Positions 32,930 to 44,263 of a DNA stretch of 64,000 bases are shown here, piece by piece. The notes under the pieces were generated by a model, which saw only the letters and a program-made list of their open reading frames with translations, did not search any database and had not been told where the DNA came from. The DNA is from Girardia tigrina (lineage: Eukaryota > Platyhelminthes > Tricladida > Dugesiidae). Every line of letters begins with the position of its first letter. Position 1 is the stretch's first letter. The stretch is from contig MQRK01243661.1 in assembly GCA_001938485.1 (NCBI GenBank), forward strand, positions 18,386 through 82,385, in the 5' to 3' direction. Position numbers and translations under genes: made by a program.

Positions 32930-34100
32930 TGATCGATCGCGTCTATAAACCGACTCTGGATCTCAGGATAACTATTCCAGGCAAAATGTTTTGTGAAAAA
33001 ACAATTCCTTTTAGAACCATTCTTAACATTCTTGAATTGTCGTCATCATAAAAATTCACTTCAGAATTGGAAGTCAATAACAAACTTCCTTTTGTTGACG
33101 TACTTGTCGTTAGGTTGAATGTGAAATATCGAATTGAATATACACAGAAAGACAACAGATACATGTCTCTACATAAAATCACAGAGCTTTTATGAGGAAA
33201 AATATAGAGAAGATATGATAAAGGGTTAGAGTTTTGCAGTTTGTCTTCCAATTTTGAAATCTGAAATCATGGTTCAAATATTCCTAGGGGACGTTTTGAG
33301 GGATAAAATGTACACAAACAAAAAGATAGAACACAAAATTAAGGTTACATTGGACAAATTATGCACAAAAACACCGGTTAGAAAAAGATTAAATAAACGA
33401 AACATTGAAAAGTGCAAAAAAATAATCAAAATCTCATATTCTGAAAGATTAAAAGCATTTAAGAAAAGTATTTGCAAGAATATATGTAGTTTCAAAGTAG
33501 TTACAATTACATCCAAATTTCAAAGCTTCCTCTCGAATAAATTGAAAACGATTTTTGGATTGCAAGCTAATCTGGTTTATAAATTTGATCGTACATAGGA
33601 GAGAAAAATCGTCATCAGTGAGCATCCACAATCAAATCGATCGAGTTAATTTCTCTTTTACACTGAAAAAATAGAATCTCTTCTGTTTTAAAGGATGAAC
33701 TTTCAGTTTTACAGATGGCCTTTGATTCGCATTATAAGAGGCAGTTCTGTGAATCATTATTAATAAGACACTACAAATATTCAAAATGGATAAAGTAAAG
33801 CCGTTTCAAATCTTAAAATCTTTAATTAAAATTTTGAAAACATTTTGCCATTATTATCCAAAAAATATCTTAAATTAAATAAATATTTTATTACATTATT
33901 CCTTTTTAAAAATTTAAGTTTAATTGTTTTAAATTTATAAAAAAGTAATATGTATATAAAAAAAGAAGAAAAGCAACTAAGAAATATAATTAGCAAATAT
34001 AATTGCTGATGATGGAAGAAGAATTTCCGAAACATGTACGATTTCTTTAAAAAGCTTTAAAAAATTATTTTTCAAAGATATATATATATATATACATATA
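32930..34100 (+). mobile_element. Penelope-like element, longest copy
   Basis: The plus strand shows the end of a reverse transcriptase (KFTSELEVNNKLPFVDVLV, matching the FT.E.E....LPFLDVL pattern of Penelope-like RTs), a linker (KIKVTLDKLCTKTP to LKAFKKSICKNI, then FQSFLSNKLKTIF and NLVYKFDRT, like the family's KLxxLL...NVVYKI step before the GIY-YIG domain), and the end of a GIY-YIG nuclease (HYKRQFCESLLI). The 3' tail follows, with a hammerhead motif and then a TA tract at about 34078. Broken in several places; truncated at its 5' side. Lies in the Ptpmeg2 intron in sense orientation. Confidence 0.62.
33995..34050 (+). ncRNA. Hammerhead ribozyme motif, second copy
   Basis: CTGATGA at 34006-34012 and GAAA at 34029-34032 flank a stem II made by GGAA (34014-34017) and TTCC (34025-34028). 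After GAAA the bases CATGTA allow the minimal stem III with U-A at the cleavage position. The same motif and spacing recur at 13303-13335. Position relative to the element's 3' end is the same in both copies, as expected for an element-encoded ribozyme. Confidence 0.48.
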
Positions 34101-34770
34101 TTAATAAAAATTTTTAACTTAGTAATTTATCTGTTTTAAAGATTTTATTTACTCTCCAAAAACTTTATTTGGATCTTAATGAAAACAACCTTAAGAACTC
34201 TGTAGTTTCAAACTTTTCTTCTCATGTAATTGCCATAAAAATATTTTTTTCTAAATGTCTAATTTCTTTAGTTGTACTATATTTATATAATATCAATAAT
34301 ATTGCCAGTATTAAGACTTTGCAAGCCAATGGCACATTTATGAGCCAAACTTGGATAATTCTTTGATTTCAAATTTGAGTTATAATAATTTAGTATTTAA
34401 TCAGTTGTTCTTCATTCACAATCTTTCAGCATCAGCGGAGCACAAAGTTTTGAGTATTTTGAAAGTAAGAAGTTAAGCAATCGCAAACAATATTGGTACT
34501 ATACAAAATGATACTAAGATTTTAATTTTAGAATAATCACACTTCTCAATTTACTTGTATTTGTTCGAGTTTTTAAGTCTATAAAGTTTAATCAAATCTC
34601 AGACATTTTATTAAATTGTACGATTTAACTTGATAAATTTCATTCAAAATTCACATGCTAAAATACATTATTAATTGACATCTTATATGTTCTGTTTGAA
34701 CCTGTTTATCTCAAGTTTTAATTTTATAATTATTTAATTTATTAATAAATTAATGTTTATTTCATTTCAG
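34101..34770. other. 3' end of the 13.2 kb Ptpmeg2 intron
   Basis: AT-rich, ending with the acceptor TTCATTTCAG at 34761-34770. A frame at 34169-34366 has no domain and no splice support. Confidence 0.5.
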
Positions 34771-35615
34771 CTCAATGATTCACCCTCAAATGATATTGCA
34801 ACCATTTCAGACGATGTCTCTTTTCTCTCTAATAATTGTGAAAATGGACATTCTATATCTCAAGAATTCGATGAACATAACGTTATAGATTTAGTAGACA
34901 CTAACATCATTTGTAATGAAATACTTTCAAAAATTGATGATGGGATCAATCATCCCACCATGATTATGCACAATAAGTCTGTAACATCAGAAAGTTCTCG
35001 AGAGATCAGCTTTGATGCCTTCTCTCCTACTGTTGAGATTGTTGATCACGTAACAATTAGTAATAATCCTGGACATAGTTCTCCTACATCGACATCTTCT
35101 GGTTTTGGAAGCTGTGTTCTCGATACTAAAGAAAGTGATTATGATATGCTTTCAATTAGTAGTTGGGAATTAAATCTTATTACAAGTGGTGATGAAGATG
35201 CAATCGAAGAAGAAGATAATCGTGACAAACAACAGCAAAGTAGCGAATTTAATAATGGAACAAAAACTATAGAAAATTCTCCTAATGTTGAATGTTCTAG
35301 TGCAAGGACACCTTTTAAAATTTTAGAAAAACCTTCGTTCTTTCAAAAAGTACAACTTAAACGTCGAAACGCAGTAAGAGAAGAGTTCAAAACGTCAGAC
35401 AAAAAACCAAATTGGGCACTCTATCGGCCTGAACCTGTTCGATCTTTACATAATGCTTTATCAGTAGATTCAGACTTAATTGAGGACAATGATGCTGATA
35501 AAGGAGTTACGATTGATTTCTTTTACGAATCTGAATTACATTCCTTTTATGCTACTCTTGCTGAATTCCGAAATGAAACAATATATGGAGAAATGCCACA
35601 ATTTACATCTTATAG
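34771..35615 (+). CDS. Ptpmeg2: Ptpmeg2/PTPN9 orthologue, linker exon
   Basis: An 845 bp exon encodes a long, polar, probably disordered linker between the CRAL-TRIO and phosphatase domains. It begins LNDSPSNDIATISDD, includes a Ser/Thr run (SSPTSTSSGFGS), an acidic run (SGDEDAIEEEDNRDKQQQ) and a basic patch (KVQLKRRNAVREEFK), and ends IYGEMPQFTSY, just before the phosphatase domain. Its tail (TLAEFRNETIYGE) aligns with the region before the KNRY loop in human PTPN9 (NARQKQGIYEE). This linker is over 200 residues, much longer than the human one. Acceptor at 34769-34770, donor TATAG|GTATTT at 35616, leaving phase 2. Confidence 0.87.
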
Positions 35616-35919
35616 GTATTTATTTTATGATTTTATAATTGTTACTAACATGTGAAATGTTCTTTCTTTCTATTAAAAAGTTAAAAAATGGTTATATTTA
35701 TTTAATCTTTTTGTGCTGACTTCTTAGAAAGGTAGAGCATTTAAAGAAACCAAATTCTTTTGGAAATTTTAGACGCGAAGGAATTAATTTATTTTCAAAA
35801 CTATTAAACTTTAGTCATTTATATGCGTAAAGCGTATATAGTCGCTCTGATTTAATGTTTAATAATGTTTTTCGCATTCAAAGGATTTAAGACTTTGCTT
35901 ATTTAAATTATAATGATAA

Positions 35920-37321
35920 ATTAATAATAGAAATAGTCCATCCTTTAAATTTAATAAAAAATACCAATTTCCATCTGGGTGGAAGAATCACCATTCTAAA
36001 TTCAACATACTTAAATCAACATACAGCATCCATACATTTACACATTCAAACAATTTAAAATATTCCTCACATCCCCCTCGGTTTAAATGGCTTTAGCCAT
36101 TCTATATTTCTGATCAAGATTCTGCCGTCCTCTAGTTGTATCTCATAACTTCTTTCGTGTCTTTGCTTTATAATTTTAGCTGGTCCCATATAGCGGTCAT
36201 CATCTTTTGATGGGTTAACTTTCTTTATCAAGACTTTATTTCCGACCTGAAATATTATTTTTTTTCAAATATATTTTTATTTACTTTTTCTCCACTTTTT
36301 CCTTCTGTTGTAGTTTTCCACCAATGTCTTAGTTTTCTTCCGAAGATGATCTCGACTGGAGATATTCCAGTTGTTGCTTGAATTGTACCGTTTTACATGA
36401 ATTCTATTTCTGCCAACATTTCTACCCAATCTCTATACATTTATGGCGTCTTTTATTGATCTGGATTGTCTTTCAATGATTCCGTTAGTGTTGTGGTGAT
36501 AAGGGCTTGAATAGACTATCTCCTTTTTAAATCTTTTCGTCGTTTCTTTAAAGAGTGCTGATTCGAAAATTTTTCCTCTATCAACCTGTATCCCCTTTGG
36601 CTGTCCGAATTTCCAAATCCATTTATCCAATAGTACCTTCCGTGTAGTCTTCTCGTCTTGGTGTGCCACTGCGGTCAAGCTGATGTACCTACTAAATTGA
36701 TCGATTATTGCTAAAATGTATTGGTATCCAGTCATAGTCCTTCTGAATGGTCCGCAAAAGTTCATGTAAATTTTTTGAAATGGTTCGTCGGTAGATTTTT
36801 TAATTTGTGTCTCTTTCGTTTTTGTCGTCAGTGTCTTCCTTTTCTGGCAGTTTGCGCAACTTTGTACGATGTTCTTTATATGTTGTCTCATTTCATACAT
36901 ATCTTAGTCATCTTTTATGTAATTGGAAACTTTCTTACTTCCTGCTTGGCATAACATTTTATGTATATCTTCTATAAACTCTGTTCTCTTCTTCAGAGGG
37001 ATCCAATATTTTTTTATCTCTTGTCGTCACGATATTGTTTTTTAGAAGCCATTCTTTTGTCTTGCCCATTCTAATATTTTCTTTAATCTGTTCTATTTCT
37101 TTATCATTCGTCTGCCAAATGAACTCTTCTGAATCTTCAGTTAATGTAAAGATTTTAATTGTGAAATTAAAAATATGAACTTATCAAATGATTATTTTAA
37201 TTATGTTCGAATAGTCAATCCTTTAAATTTAATAAAAAATACCAATGTCCATCACCATTCTAAATTCAACATACAGCATCAATACATTTACACATTCAAA
37301 CAATTTAAAATATTCCTCACA
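35920..37321 (-). mobile_element. Fossil LTR retrotransposon with integrase and an LTR at each end
   Basis: An LTR copy ends at 36071 (beginning TGTGAGGAATATTTT on the minus strand) and is preceded by a polypurine tract (CCGAGGGGGA on the minus strand), the normal arrangement at a 3' LTR. Inside, 36433-36900 on the minus strand is an integrase: a zinc-binding CANCQKRK end, then the core region with DQFSRY and VDRGKIFES and the SPYHHNTNGIIERQ block. A second LTR copy ends at 37321. The gag, protease and reverse transcriptase regions are absent, so the element is internally shortened. Family Ty3/gypsy-like by its integrase. Old and broken. Confidence 0.65.
37150..37321 (-). repeat. LTR of the fossil element
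   Basis: About 170 bp that ends CCTCACA and shares ATATGAACTTATCAAATGAT and the AACATACAGCATC to AAATATTCC body with the copies at 35.9-36.1 and 43.3 kb. One internal word present in the others is missing. Confidence 0.6.
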
Positions 37322-37999
37322 GAAATTATAAATTTTGAAAAGAAACTTTGATAGAATCCAAATTCATATAAACATAAAAGTTAATTATTTATACAAACTG
37401 TTTAATTAGTGTAGTATTATTTCCAAGCTTCACAACATTACAGAAATTGGTAATACCGTGTATTTTAGAGTATAAGAGAACTCTTTATCCCATCTTACAT
37501 AACAGTAGTATCATGTAAAGATTACAGGATCAAATGTTCAATTTTTTCACTGTTAGATAAGAGGATTCCCATTTTGGCACAATGTTATCGGGACAAATGC
37601 GCCTTTTACACCGAAATATATGGTATATCCCTTTACAATGATTTAAAACGTAACAAGACAAATAAGACGAATAGTTCAATATTATTTTTGATGGACAAAT
37701 ATTTTTGGTTACATTCTTTAATTGATAAACAATATTTAATTGATGCAATATTAAAAGAATTTATAGATTATTCTTTCATGCACAAACATATTATTTTTCA
37801 AACTTTGGTCATTATCATTTTAAATAACGTACGATAACAAAATTTAAAATAGTAAATATGATATAAATTATGAGAGTCTTGGATCTATGAGAAAAGACAT
37901 CAATTAAAATGATCATTTTAATACCGGTCAATATAAGGATCAGCTCAAAGTTCTGCTAAGAATTCGTCTTTTTGAAAGTTTGCCTAGGAAATTGAATTT

Positions 38000-38840
38000 T
38001 TCGTTAAAATTGCATTATCGTATTATTCCGAAATGTTGGGCCTCCCATCTCTTTCAAGAATGGTATTGAGCCTATAGGCTCTTTAGATGGTCCACCCAAA
38101 CCAAATAAGTCTGTAAGCCCCCGACAGGCCTCCTACAAGGACGTCAGCCTTTTGCTTCTGCGCACGCTTTGGCAATCCAGTCAGAAACGACCAGTCGTGG
38201 ATAGTAGTTCCATGATTCTGCATCCCTTTGGCTGTGTACGTGGACTTTACACATACGCGAAACAGGCATCTGAAGTTTCCTCTCGCAGTTAGATCTGTAA
38301 AGTGGTAGTCCAGATGGGTTTCTAAAGGACTCGCTTCTGACTTTCCTATCGAAGTAGCATTCGAATCGGCGATTAGTATTTGAGTTGTGTAGTCTTCTTG
38401 GTATCACATTCAGGGGTTGATTCCCATCTTGCCTGGACTGATTGGTTCTGCTCGAAAAAGATTTGGACTAATTGTTCTTCTTCAATTTTGTGCGCTGTTT
38501 TGAGATATCTGATTAGCCGTCCTTTGGTCTTGTAGTTCTTTCGGCATAAATGGCAATTGAATCCCTCTGGCTCTTCTTCTTGAGGGACTCTTGGTCTATG
38601 ATCTTGTTTCTCGTGTTGATTCAATTCTGTCTGTTCCCCCAATTCCCTGAAATATTTGTATGAACATTGAAACAGTTTCATCCGCGGTCTGATCAGTTTT
38701 GCATGTCTTCTGATCTCCGCCCAATTATTCGCCTCTCGTATATTATTGAGTCGATCCTATCTTTCATCTTGAGTTGAGCGTTTTCCTGCTGAATTAATTT
38801 TAAAAAATCATCAAAAGACAGTAATTTCAGTATTGTATTT
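38000..38840 (-). pseudogene. C2H2 zinc-finger protein relic (repeat family copy 2)
   Basis: The minus strand encodes FNCHLCRKNYKTKGRLIRYL followed by KTAHKIEEEQLVQ (a finger of C-X2-C type whose first expected His position reads Tyr, and a second His in TAH) in the 102-codon frame 38681-38373, then another finger region with RRFECYF. A frame offset of this carries QNHGTTIHDWSFL and PKRA, the same sequence pattern as the locus at 11.3 kb. Upstream reads LIQQENAQLKMKDRIDSIIYE, a possible coiled coil. At least two frame changes break it. It lies antisense inside a Ptpmeg2 intron. Confidence 0.55.
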
Positions 38841-38889
38841 CATGTGATTTTGTGTATTTACTTATAATAATTCATATTTTAAAATTAAG

Positions 38890-39086
38890 CAATCCTTTAA
38901 ATGTTCCCAAAAATCGGTATTCTGACATACCTTGTATTGAGAGCAGTCGTGTAAAATTAGTGCGAGATATAAATTGTAACGGGATTCTAAGTGAAGGAGA
39001 ATATCCGTCTCTGAGACCTACGGATTATATCCACGCCAACTGGGTTGACGGTTACCGACAAATCAATGCTTATATTTGTACTCAAG
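38890..39086 (+). CDS. Ptpmeg2: Ptpmeg2/PTPN9 orthologue, start of the phosphatase domain
   Basis: A 197 bp exon. Completing the split Ser codon it reads SNPLNVPKNRYSDIPC, then SSRVKL, then TDYIHANWVDGYRQINAYIC and TQG. KNRY is the phosphotyrosine-recognition loop, and human PTPN9 has EKNRYGDVPC and TDYINASFMDGYKQKNAYIG at the same places. A short insertion (DINCNGILSEGEYPSL) sits between SRVKL and TDYI. Acceptor AAG at 38887-38889; donor CAAG|GTATTC at 39087, phase 1. Confidence 0.93.
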
Positions 39087-39132
39087 GTATTCTTTTTGAG
39101 GTTTTTTCACAGACTTATATAAATCATTTTAG

Positions 39133-39211
39133 GACCCTTAAGTACAACAGTATCAGATTTTTGGCATATGATAATTCAGTATCGAGTACCAATAATTGTC
39201 ATGACAACCAG
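39133..39211 (+). CDS. Ptpmeg2: Ptpmeg2/PTPN9 orthologue, phosphatase exon (DFW motif)
   Basis: A 79 bp exon after a 46 bp intron. It encodes PLSTTVSDFWHMI, IQYRVPIIVMTTR, equivalent to PLENTYRDFWLMVWEQ and VIVMTTR of human PTPN9. DFW packs against the catalytic core. Both splice sites are canonical (ATTTTAG|GA and CCAG|GTTTTA). Confidence 0.93.
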
Positions 39212-39253
39212 GTTTTAATTTGAATACATTTTCCATTTTAATAATTCTTTCAG

Positions 39254-39470
39254 ACCAAAAGAACAAAATCGTGAAAAATGCTATCAGTACTGGCCTGAAG
39301 TAACCAGAGAAACAAAAATAATTCAAGGAATAAATAGTTTATACGACAATTTTCAAGTTACATCTCTCAGATCGAAAGAATTCGGTCCGAACTGTCCAGC
39401 CGAAGGCGTCTGTGATAACGTCAGTGCTCATTGGTATCGAGTAACGTTACTCCACATCAAAAATTTGCGG
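39254..39470 (+). CDS. Ptpmeg2: Ptpmeg2/PTPN9 orthologue, phosphatase exon (central sheet)
   Basis: A 217 bp exon after a 42 bp intron. It reads RPKEQNREKCYQYWPEVTRE (family: RRKCGQYWPLE), then FQVTSLRSKEFG and WYRVTLLHIKNLR. This is the central part of the phosphatase fold ahead of the WPD loop. A Cys-containing insertion (PNCPAEGVCDN) is not obvious in human PTPN9. Acceptor TTTCAG at 39248-39253, donor CGG|GTAACT at 39471, phase 0. Confidence 0.92.
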
Positions 39471-39596
39471 GTAACTTTTAATTTATTTCACAAGTATACA
39501 TCAATATTATTTAGCAAATATAGAATAACTTGAAACACTTGTAGTTTAAAAAGTTCTTTTATTTTCATTTTACAAAAGAGACTGGTGTTATATATA

Positions 39597-40774
39597 AGGA
39601 CTGAGTGCGAAAAATATTACTAACTCTAAAATCCTCTATCTTCAAAACCATCTTTTTGATTGAAAAAGTACCGACTGTTTTGAAAAATGTGTTTAATTCA
39701 AAATAATCTTATTAAGCTAAGAAAGATTATTTTTTTTAATAAATTCTGTGAGCTTTTCCGGAATGCCTGCCATTAGACTTGCAATTGTAGTTTCTGTCAC
39801 GTTTTTGGCTGCAATTGTCTGTGCCCTCTTATTTATCGTCTTTAATTGCCTTTTTACCAGGGCCCAATATCTTTCGATTGGGCGAAGCTCTGGAAAATTT
39901 TGTGGGTTTGCCTCTCTTTGCACCGAATCGACGCTATTGTCTTCGTACCACTTCTTGGCTGCCTTTCCATAGTGACACGATGCCAAATTCGCCCAAAAGG
40001 AAGTAAGACCTCCGTGCTGGCTTATGAATGGTAGTAAAGACTTCTGTGTTTATTGTGCCAGCATATATATAGCCTGCCAAACAAGAAATGTTTTGGGAAA
40101 CTTATATTTTTTCTTCCTTCTAAATTTTTCTTCAACTCCTCCTCTCTTAGTTGCACAGTAAAATTAGCTGGGAAAACTCCCAGAGCACATAAGTCTCATC
40201 GTTCATAATGCAACATTTTTTCTTCACAAGAAAACCAACTTTCTGGCTCGCTGCTGCGCCTTTACGTTCTTGTTAACGCTCCGGTCTGGTACTGTTAGAA
40301 CTTTATACGTTTTTAAACTTACAGACTAATTTTAATTTTCCGAACTGTTTTCTCGCTACAATTTGCCTATACCGCCAGTTTTCGATTTGATAGACGAGGA
40401 TTTCTCTCTAACAGACCCTTTACTTTCTTCACATTATGTGTACACGAAAAACCATTTCTTCTTCCCGAACAAATTTTTCAAAAAACGTTCAAGTTCTTAT
40501 TGAAGTTTTTAATAACGTTAGAAACTGTTTTCTGACAAACCTTGGCCTTTCTGGCAATTATTTTCTGACTTGATTGTGGATTTTTTTTCAAATAAACGAA
40601 TAATTAATTCGTGACTTTCTGTTTCTAACGACATATTCATGAAAAATGAATACTAAAATGAATTTTATTTTGATTTATTCAAGCAACAGCCTACTTGATT
40701 AGTTTTTTGTAATTTGTGAATTTATGTTGGAGTTATAGAGATTTAAAGTTAGTAATATTTTTCGCACCCAGTCC
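39597..40774 (-). mobile_element. Tc1-like transposon (DD37E spacing), 1.18 kb, decayed
   Basis: Termini AAGGACTGAGTGCGAAAAAT and the inverse AAGGACTGGGTGCGAAAAAT share about 30 bp, including ATATTACTAACT, and both are flanked by TATA. The exact boundary is uncertain by 2 to 4 bp because the target is itself TA-rich. The transposase reads on the minus strand. Inserted in a Ptpmeg2 intron, antisense. Confidence 0.88.
39717..40630 (-). pseudogene. Tc1-like transposase, broken
   Basis: The C-terminal frame (39986-39717) reads NLASCHYGKAAKKWYEDN, then PQNFPELRPIERYWALVK and ends at 39717. The family pattern is D-LAS-HY ... RPIE-YW; here the second catalytic Asp is Asn. The distance from that position to the Glu of RPIE is 37 intervening residues, the DD37E arrangement known for one Tc1/mariner group. 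Further upstream, in other frames, are DETYVLWEFSQL (first Asp) and GYIYAGTINTEVF. Several stops and frameshifts separate them. Confidence 0.75.
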
Positions 40775-41289
40775 TTATATATGTAGTTTCCCAAACACCT
40801 TCTGAGCGGATTAACATTTTATAAAGATTAAGGTCTTATTCTTATGAAAATTGAATGTATCACATTTTTATATGTTATATGACTATCTGGTAAAATTGTT
40901 TTCGTTAAATCCACCAATGCTGGATGAAATTTTAATTAAAAAATCAAATAAATAGAAAAGCACATTTGTCCTCATTTCATTCAGTGTACATTCAAAGTCT
41001 TTTCCTCTCTATCTTTTATAACTTTGAAATTTACCACTAGACGTTTTCAAAATATTTCAAAATGATACTGGGCAACGAAAAGCCGTAGTTTTTATACAGA
41101 TTCGAACAATGTACTGACTAAAAGAACAAGGTTTTTAATGTAAAGTATTTAATGCAGGTATCATCTTGTTTGTGTTTAATCATACAAAAATGCATATAGT
41201 TATACTGTAAACTTGTATAATGGAGAGACAAATCGTCACTTCAATACACAAATTAGTGAACAGTTACAGTTGAGTAGTTCGAGTAAGAC

Positions 41290-42480
41290 TGTTGATTACT
41301 GAAATGTTGCAAAGATCATCAATTTCAAAAGACGAATCGGCACATTTCAGAAAACTGATAGAAAGCAACCACATATTTCAACAATGGATTGATGAAAATC
41401 TTAATAAAACGTTATATGAAGAGGAAATAAATTATTTCAAAAAATCTTTGTCATCTAGTGATTGGCATTTAGCTCATATTTCTCTACTCAACTGAATAAA
41501 ATCATATGAACTATTTTTACGGTCGTATTGTCCAAAAAAAGAATTACCTAAACTTGGTGTCCTACAGTCTTAGCCCTAAAAATAGCCGCCACATATCACT
41601 GCTATTTTTAACAAAATTGGTAAATCAGTCAACTGGGCATATGACACGTCCGTCGATTTGTGTATTTCTGACAACCAGAACGGACGTGCAGCGGTCTGTG
41701 TAACAGATAAATTTAGATTCTTCCTGGTTTTAATGAAGTAAATTTTTCCAGTAAGTTAGAGATAAAGTGATGGCAGAGGTGATGATATGAGTCAGTAAAA
41801 CATCAATAAAATAATACTTATTAATAGATGAAGAACTGTGACTAATGGTAAAATGATACAGTTCGCCAGAAGAGCGTCTGTATATGACGGTGTTGATTGA
41901 CTAACCCTCATCAGTAAGTCTTCGGTGATTCATTCTGACCTTGCGTGGTATTTTTAGGTAGTACGAGTTTGCATTCATCCAATATTACATCCTTTTACCT
42001 GTGAATATCTTCTCTCGTTGGCGATTCACCAAATATTGCTTTCCCAGTGGGGGCACAGATAGAAAAGCCGATCTATGCTGTCTCATTTTTAACTCTACTT
42101 GAATTCAAGATTAAAAAATTCAATGATTTTATTTATGTCATAATTAAAGTATAATTGATAATCGAATTATTTTTGATAAAATCTCTATTGTTATTGATCA
42201 TATGATTGTAATAAATAACAAAATTTATTTATGTATGTTCACCAAACAGGTTATTGATCTATCATTACTTTGATTTATTTTCAATAAATTGTCCATCAGT
42301 TTTGATAAAATTTCTATTCAACAAATCTGGGATGCAAACATTCCTATGTCTTGGTTCGATTCATTTGGCATTCATGACCCACCTTGAGATGAAATTATCG
42401 TAGCATTTAGTAGCCAGAAATCTTTATTTGCAACAATTTAAAAATTTATTTTCTTGAATAACTTCATTGTCCAATACTTT
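41290..42480 (+). pseudogene. Unidentified decayed coding relic
   Basis: Several protein-like segments lie on the plus strand in changing frames: LIESNHIFQQWIDENLNK (from 41361), GKSVNWAYDTSVDLCISD with NQNGRAAVCVTDKF (about 41610-41715), SLVGDSPNIAFPVGAQ with EKPIYAVSFL (about 42013-42100) and IPMSWFDSFGIHDPP with DEIIVAF (about 42340-42410). Composition is less AT-rich than the flanks. I do not recognise the protein, and its origin (host, transposon or viral) is unclear, so it is described only as a broken fossil. Confidence 0.35.
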
Positions 42481-43475
42481 TGCTACAACTGTTTAAAGTC
42501 AATCAAAGGGTTATCGTGTGTTATGAGCAATGATTCACAATACAACATATCATGATGTTAATCAAAATTTTCCTGAAGAATAGACAATTCCTCTTTTTAA
42601 ATTGTTGAAGTGCTATATTTGCAACATCGAGAACCTTATTCAATCTACACGACTGTCAGTGTTCACTAATGAGACACTAATCAATTAATTAACAAAGTTG
42701 GAAAAGTAAAGCAACCTTAAACTTAAATATCTTATAAATAAAATAAATAAATTTAATGTTTAATATTAACAATATCAATAAAATTGAACTTTAATATTAA
42801 TTTCCTCATATATTATAAAAATTAAATGAATTATTAAAATAATTCACAATACAAATAAAGTTATTGAAGGTTATCAAAGAATGTGATTGAAACATGTCTA
42901 GCAATGATTTTTTAATAAATTTTGTTTGGTTATTATTTATTATTATTTATTAAGAACATTGAAACAAGTCTCGTTTGAATGTTTATTACAATCACATTTG
43001 GAGTCATTATGACTCTCCGAAAGTCTTTCATTGTTTGTCATTCTTCTAATTGGTTTTCTTAATTCTGTTTTTAATCATGATTATTCGAACAATTTTTCTA
43101 AATTATTTTTAAAAATATTTAACCTCTAAAAATATTAATTAAAAAATAATAAGTTTTACCATTTCTCAATAAATCTTAAAATAATAAAAATGTCTTCAAA
43201 TTATTAAAAATACATTTAATTCAAATTTTACTAAAAAAATATTAAACTTAATATTAATTTTGAAATTACAAATATGAACTTATCAAATGATTATTTTAAT
43301 AGTCAATCACTTTAAATTTAAAAAAATACCCATTTCCATCTTGGTGGTGGAATCACCATTCCAAATTCAACATACTTAAATCAATATACTGCATCCATAC
43401 ATTTACACATTCAAACAATTTAAAATATTCCTCACAGCATTCATGACCCACCCCGAGAAGAAATTATCGTTAAAT
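42366..43475. repeat. Short direct duplication flanking about 1 kb
   Basis: GCATTCATGACCCACC followed by GAGA-GAAATTATCGT occurs at about 42368-42401 and again at 43437-43470 with a few differences. The second copy directly abuts the solo LTR. It may be a duplicated scrap of the unidentified coding relic. Confidence 0.6.
43255..43436 (-). repeat. Solo LTR fossil
   Basis: About 180 bp that matches the LTRs at 35.9-36.1 and 37.2-37.3 kb from ATATGAACTTATCAAATGAT to CCTCACA. There is no polypurine tract or internal region beside it, so it is probably the residue of recombination between two LTRs. Confidence 0.6.
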
Positions 43476-44262
43476 TTAGGTTTTCTTGATTAAGTATTTT
43501 AAATTTTAAAGCTAAGAACTACTATATATGTAACTATATGCAATCCTATACCAAGTAAAAGTTTCAAATTATTATTTATTTAATTAACAACAGCCTTGAT
43601 AAATTATAGATTTAACTCAAATTATAAGTAAACATTGAGTTATAAAATTTAAATATTATTTTATACAATTAAGACTTTATTGTATAAACTACAGTTCTGC
43701 AATTAGCTTAAATTTAAGTAGTTCTCTTAACTGGAAAATAGTCTTCAATACATTAACAGACACAAGTATGAGATGTATTAAAGTAACATTTTATCAATTA
43801 GGAATACATTTAAATGTGGTACAATACGATCTGGGTAAAAGTGTATTCTTTTGGCAAAAACATCGAAGTGACCCTTTCGATATCAAATATGGTTTCTCAA
43901 ATGGTGATAGACACCATGAATTTATTAAAAACATTTTTTGTCGTGTAATAATTTCTTTTAATTGTTTCACTTCAACTAGTTGAAATGAATTTTATTCAAT
44001 CATCTGGGATAATTAGGTGTCCCTTTCATCAAACAAATTTGCAAACTTATCCATCACACTATGAAAAGGTTTTACTGAAAATCTAATAGCTGTCAAGCTA
44101 AAGAAACAATATAAAGTTAAAAATACAGTTCATCTTCTTAGTGGAAAGAAATCATTTTTTATAGAAATTATTTACATGGAAATATAATTTCATATATAGC
44201 GCAATTTAAAGACTCACTCAATCAATTACAGGGTTGTTCGTAATTATATATACAGTGTGCAG

Positions 44263-44263
<1 letters not shown>

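Larger units (their letters stand above)
35616..38889. other. Ptpmeg2 intron, 3.3 kb, with two repeat insertions
   Basis: Runs from donor GTATTT to acceptor AAAATTAAG. It holds the LTR-element fossil (35.9-37.3 kb) and the second C2H2 relic (38.0-38.8 kb), both antisense to the gene. Between them, 37322-37980 is AT-rich with no supported feature. Confidence 0.8.

Noticed and set aside
39087-39253. Readthrough of the 46 and 42 bp introns as coding sequence
   Set aside because: Reading through adds residues absent from the PTP fold, and the first would break the frame into DFW. Canonical GT...AG borders and phase agreement support splicing.
42340-42370. GGTTCGATTC-like word resembling a tRNA T-loop
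   Set aside because: No acceptor stem, D-arm or anticodon arm can be built around it. No tRNA gene was found in the window.
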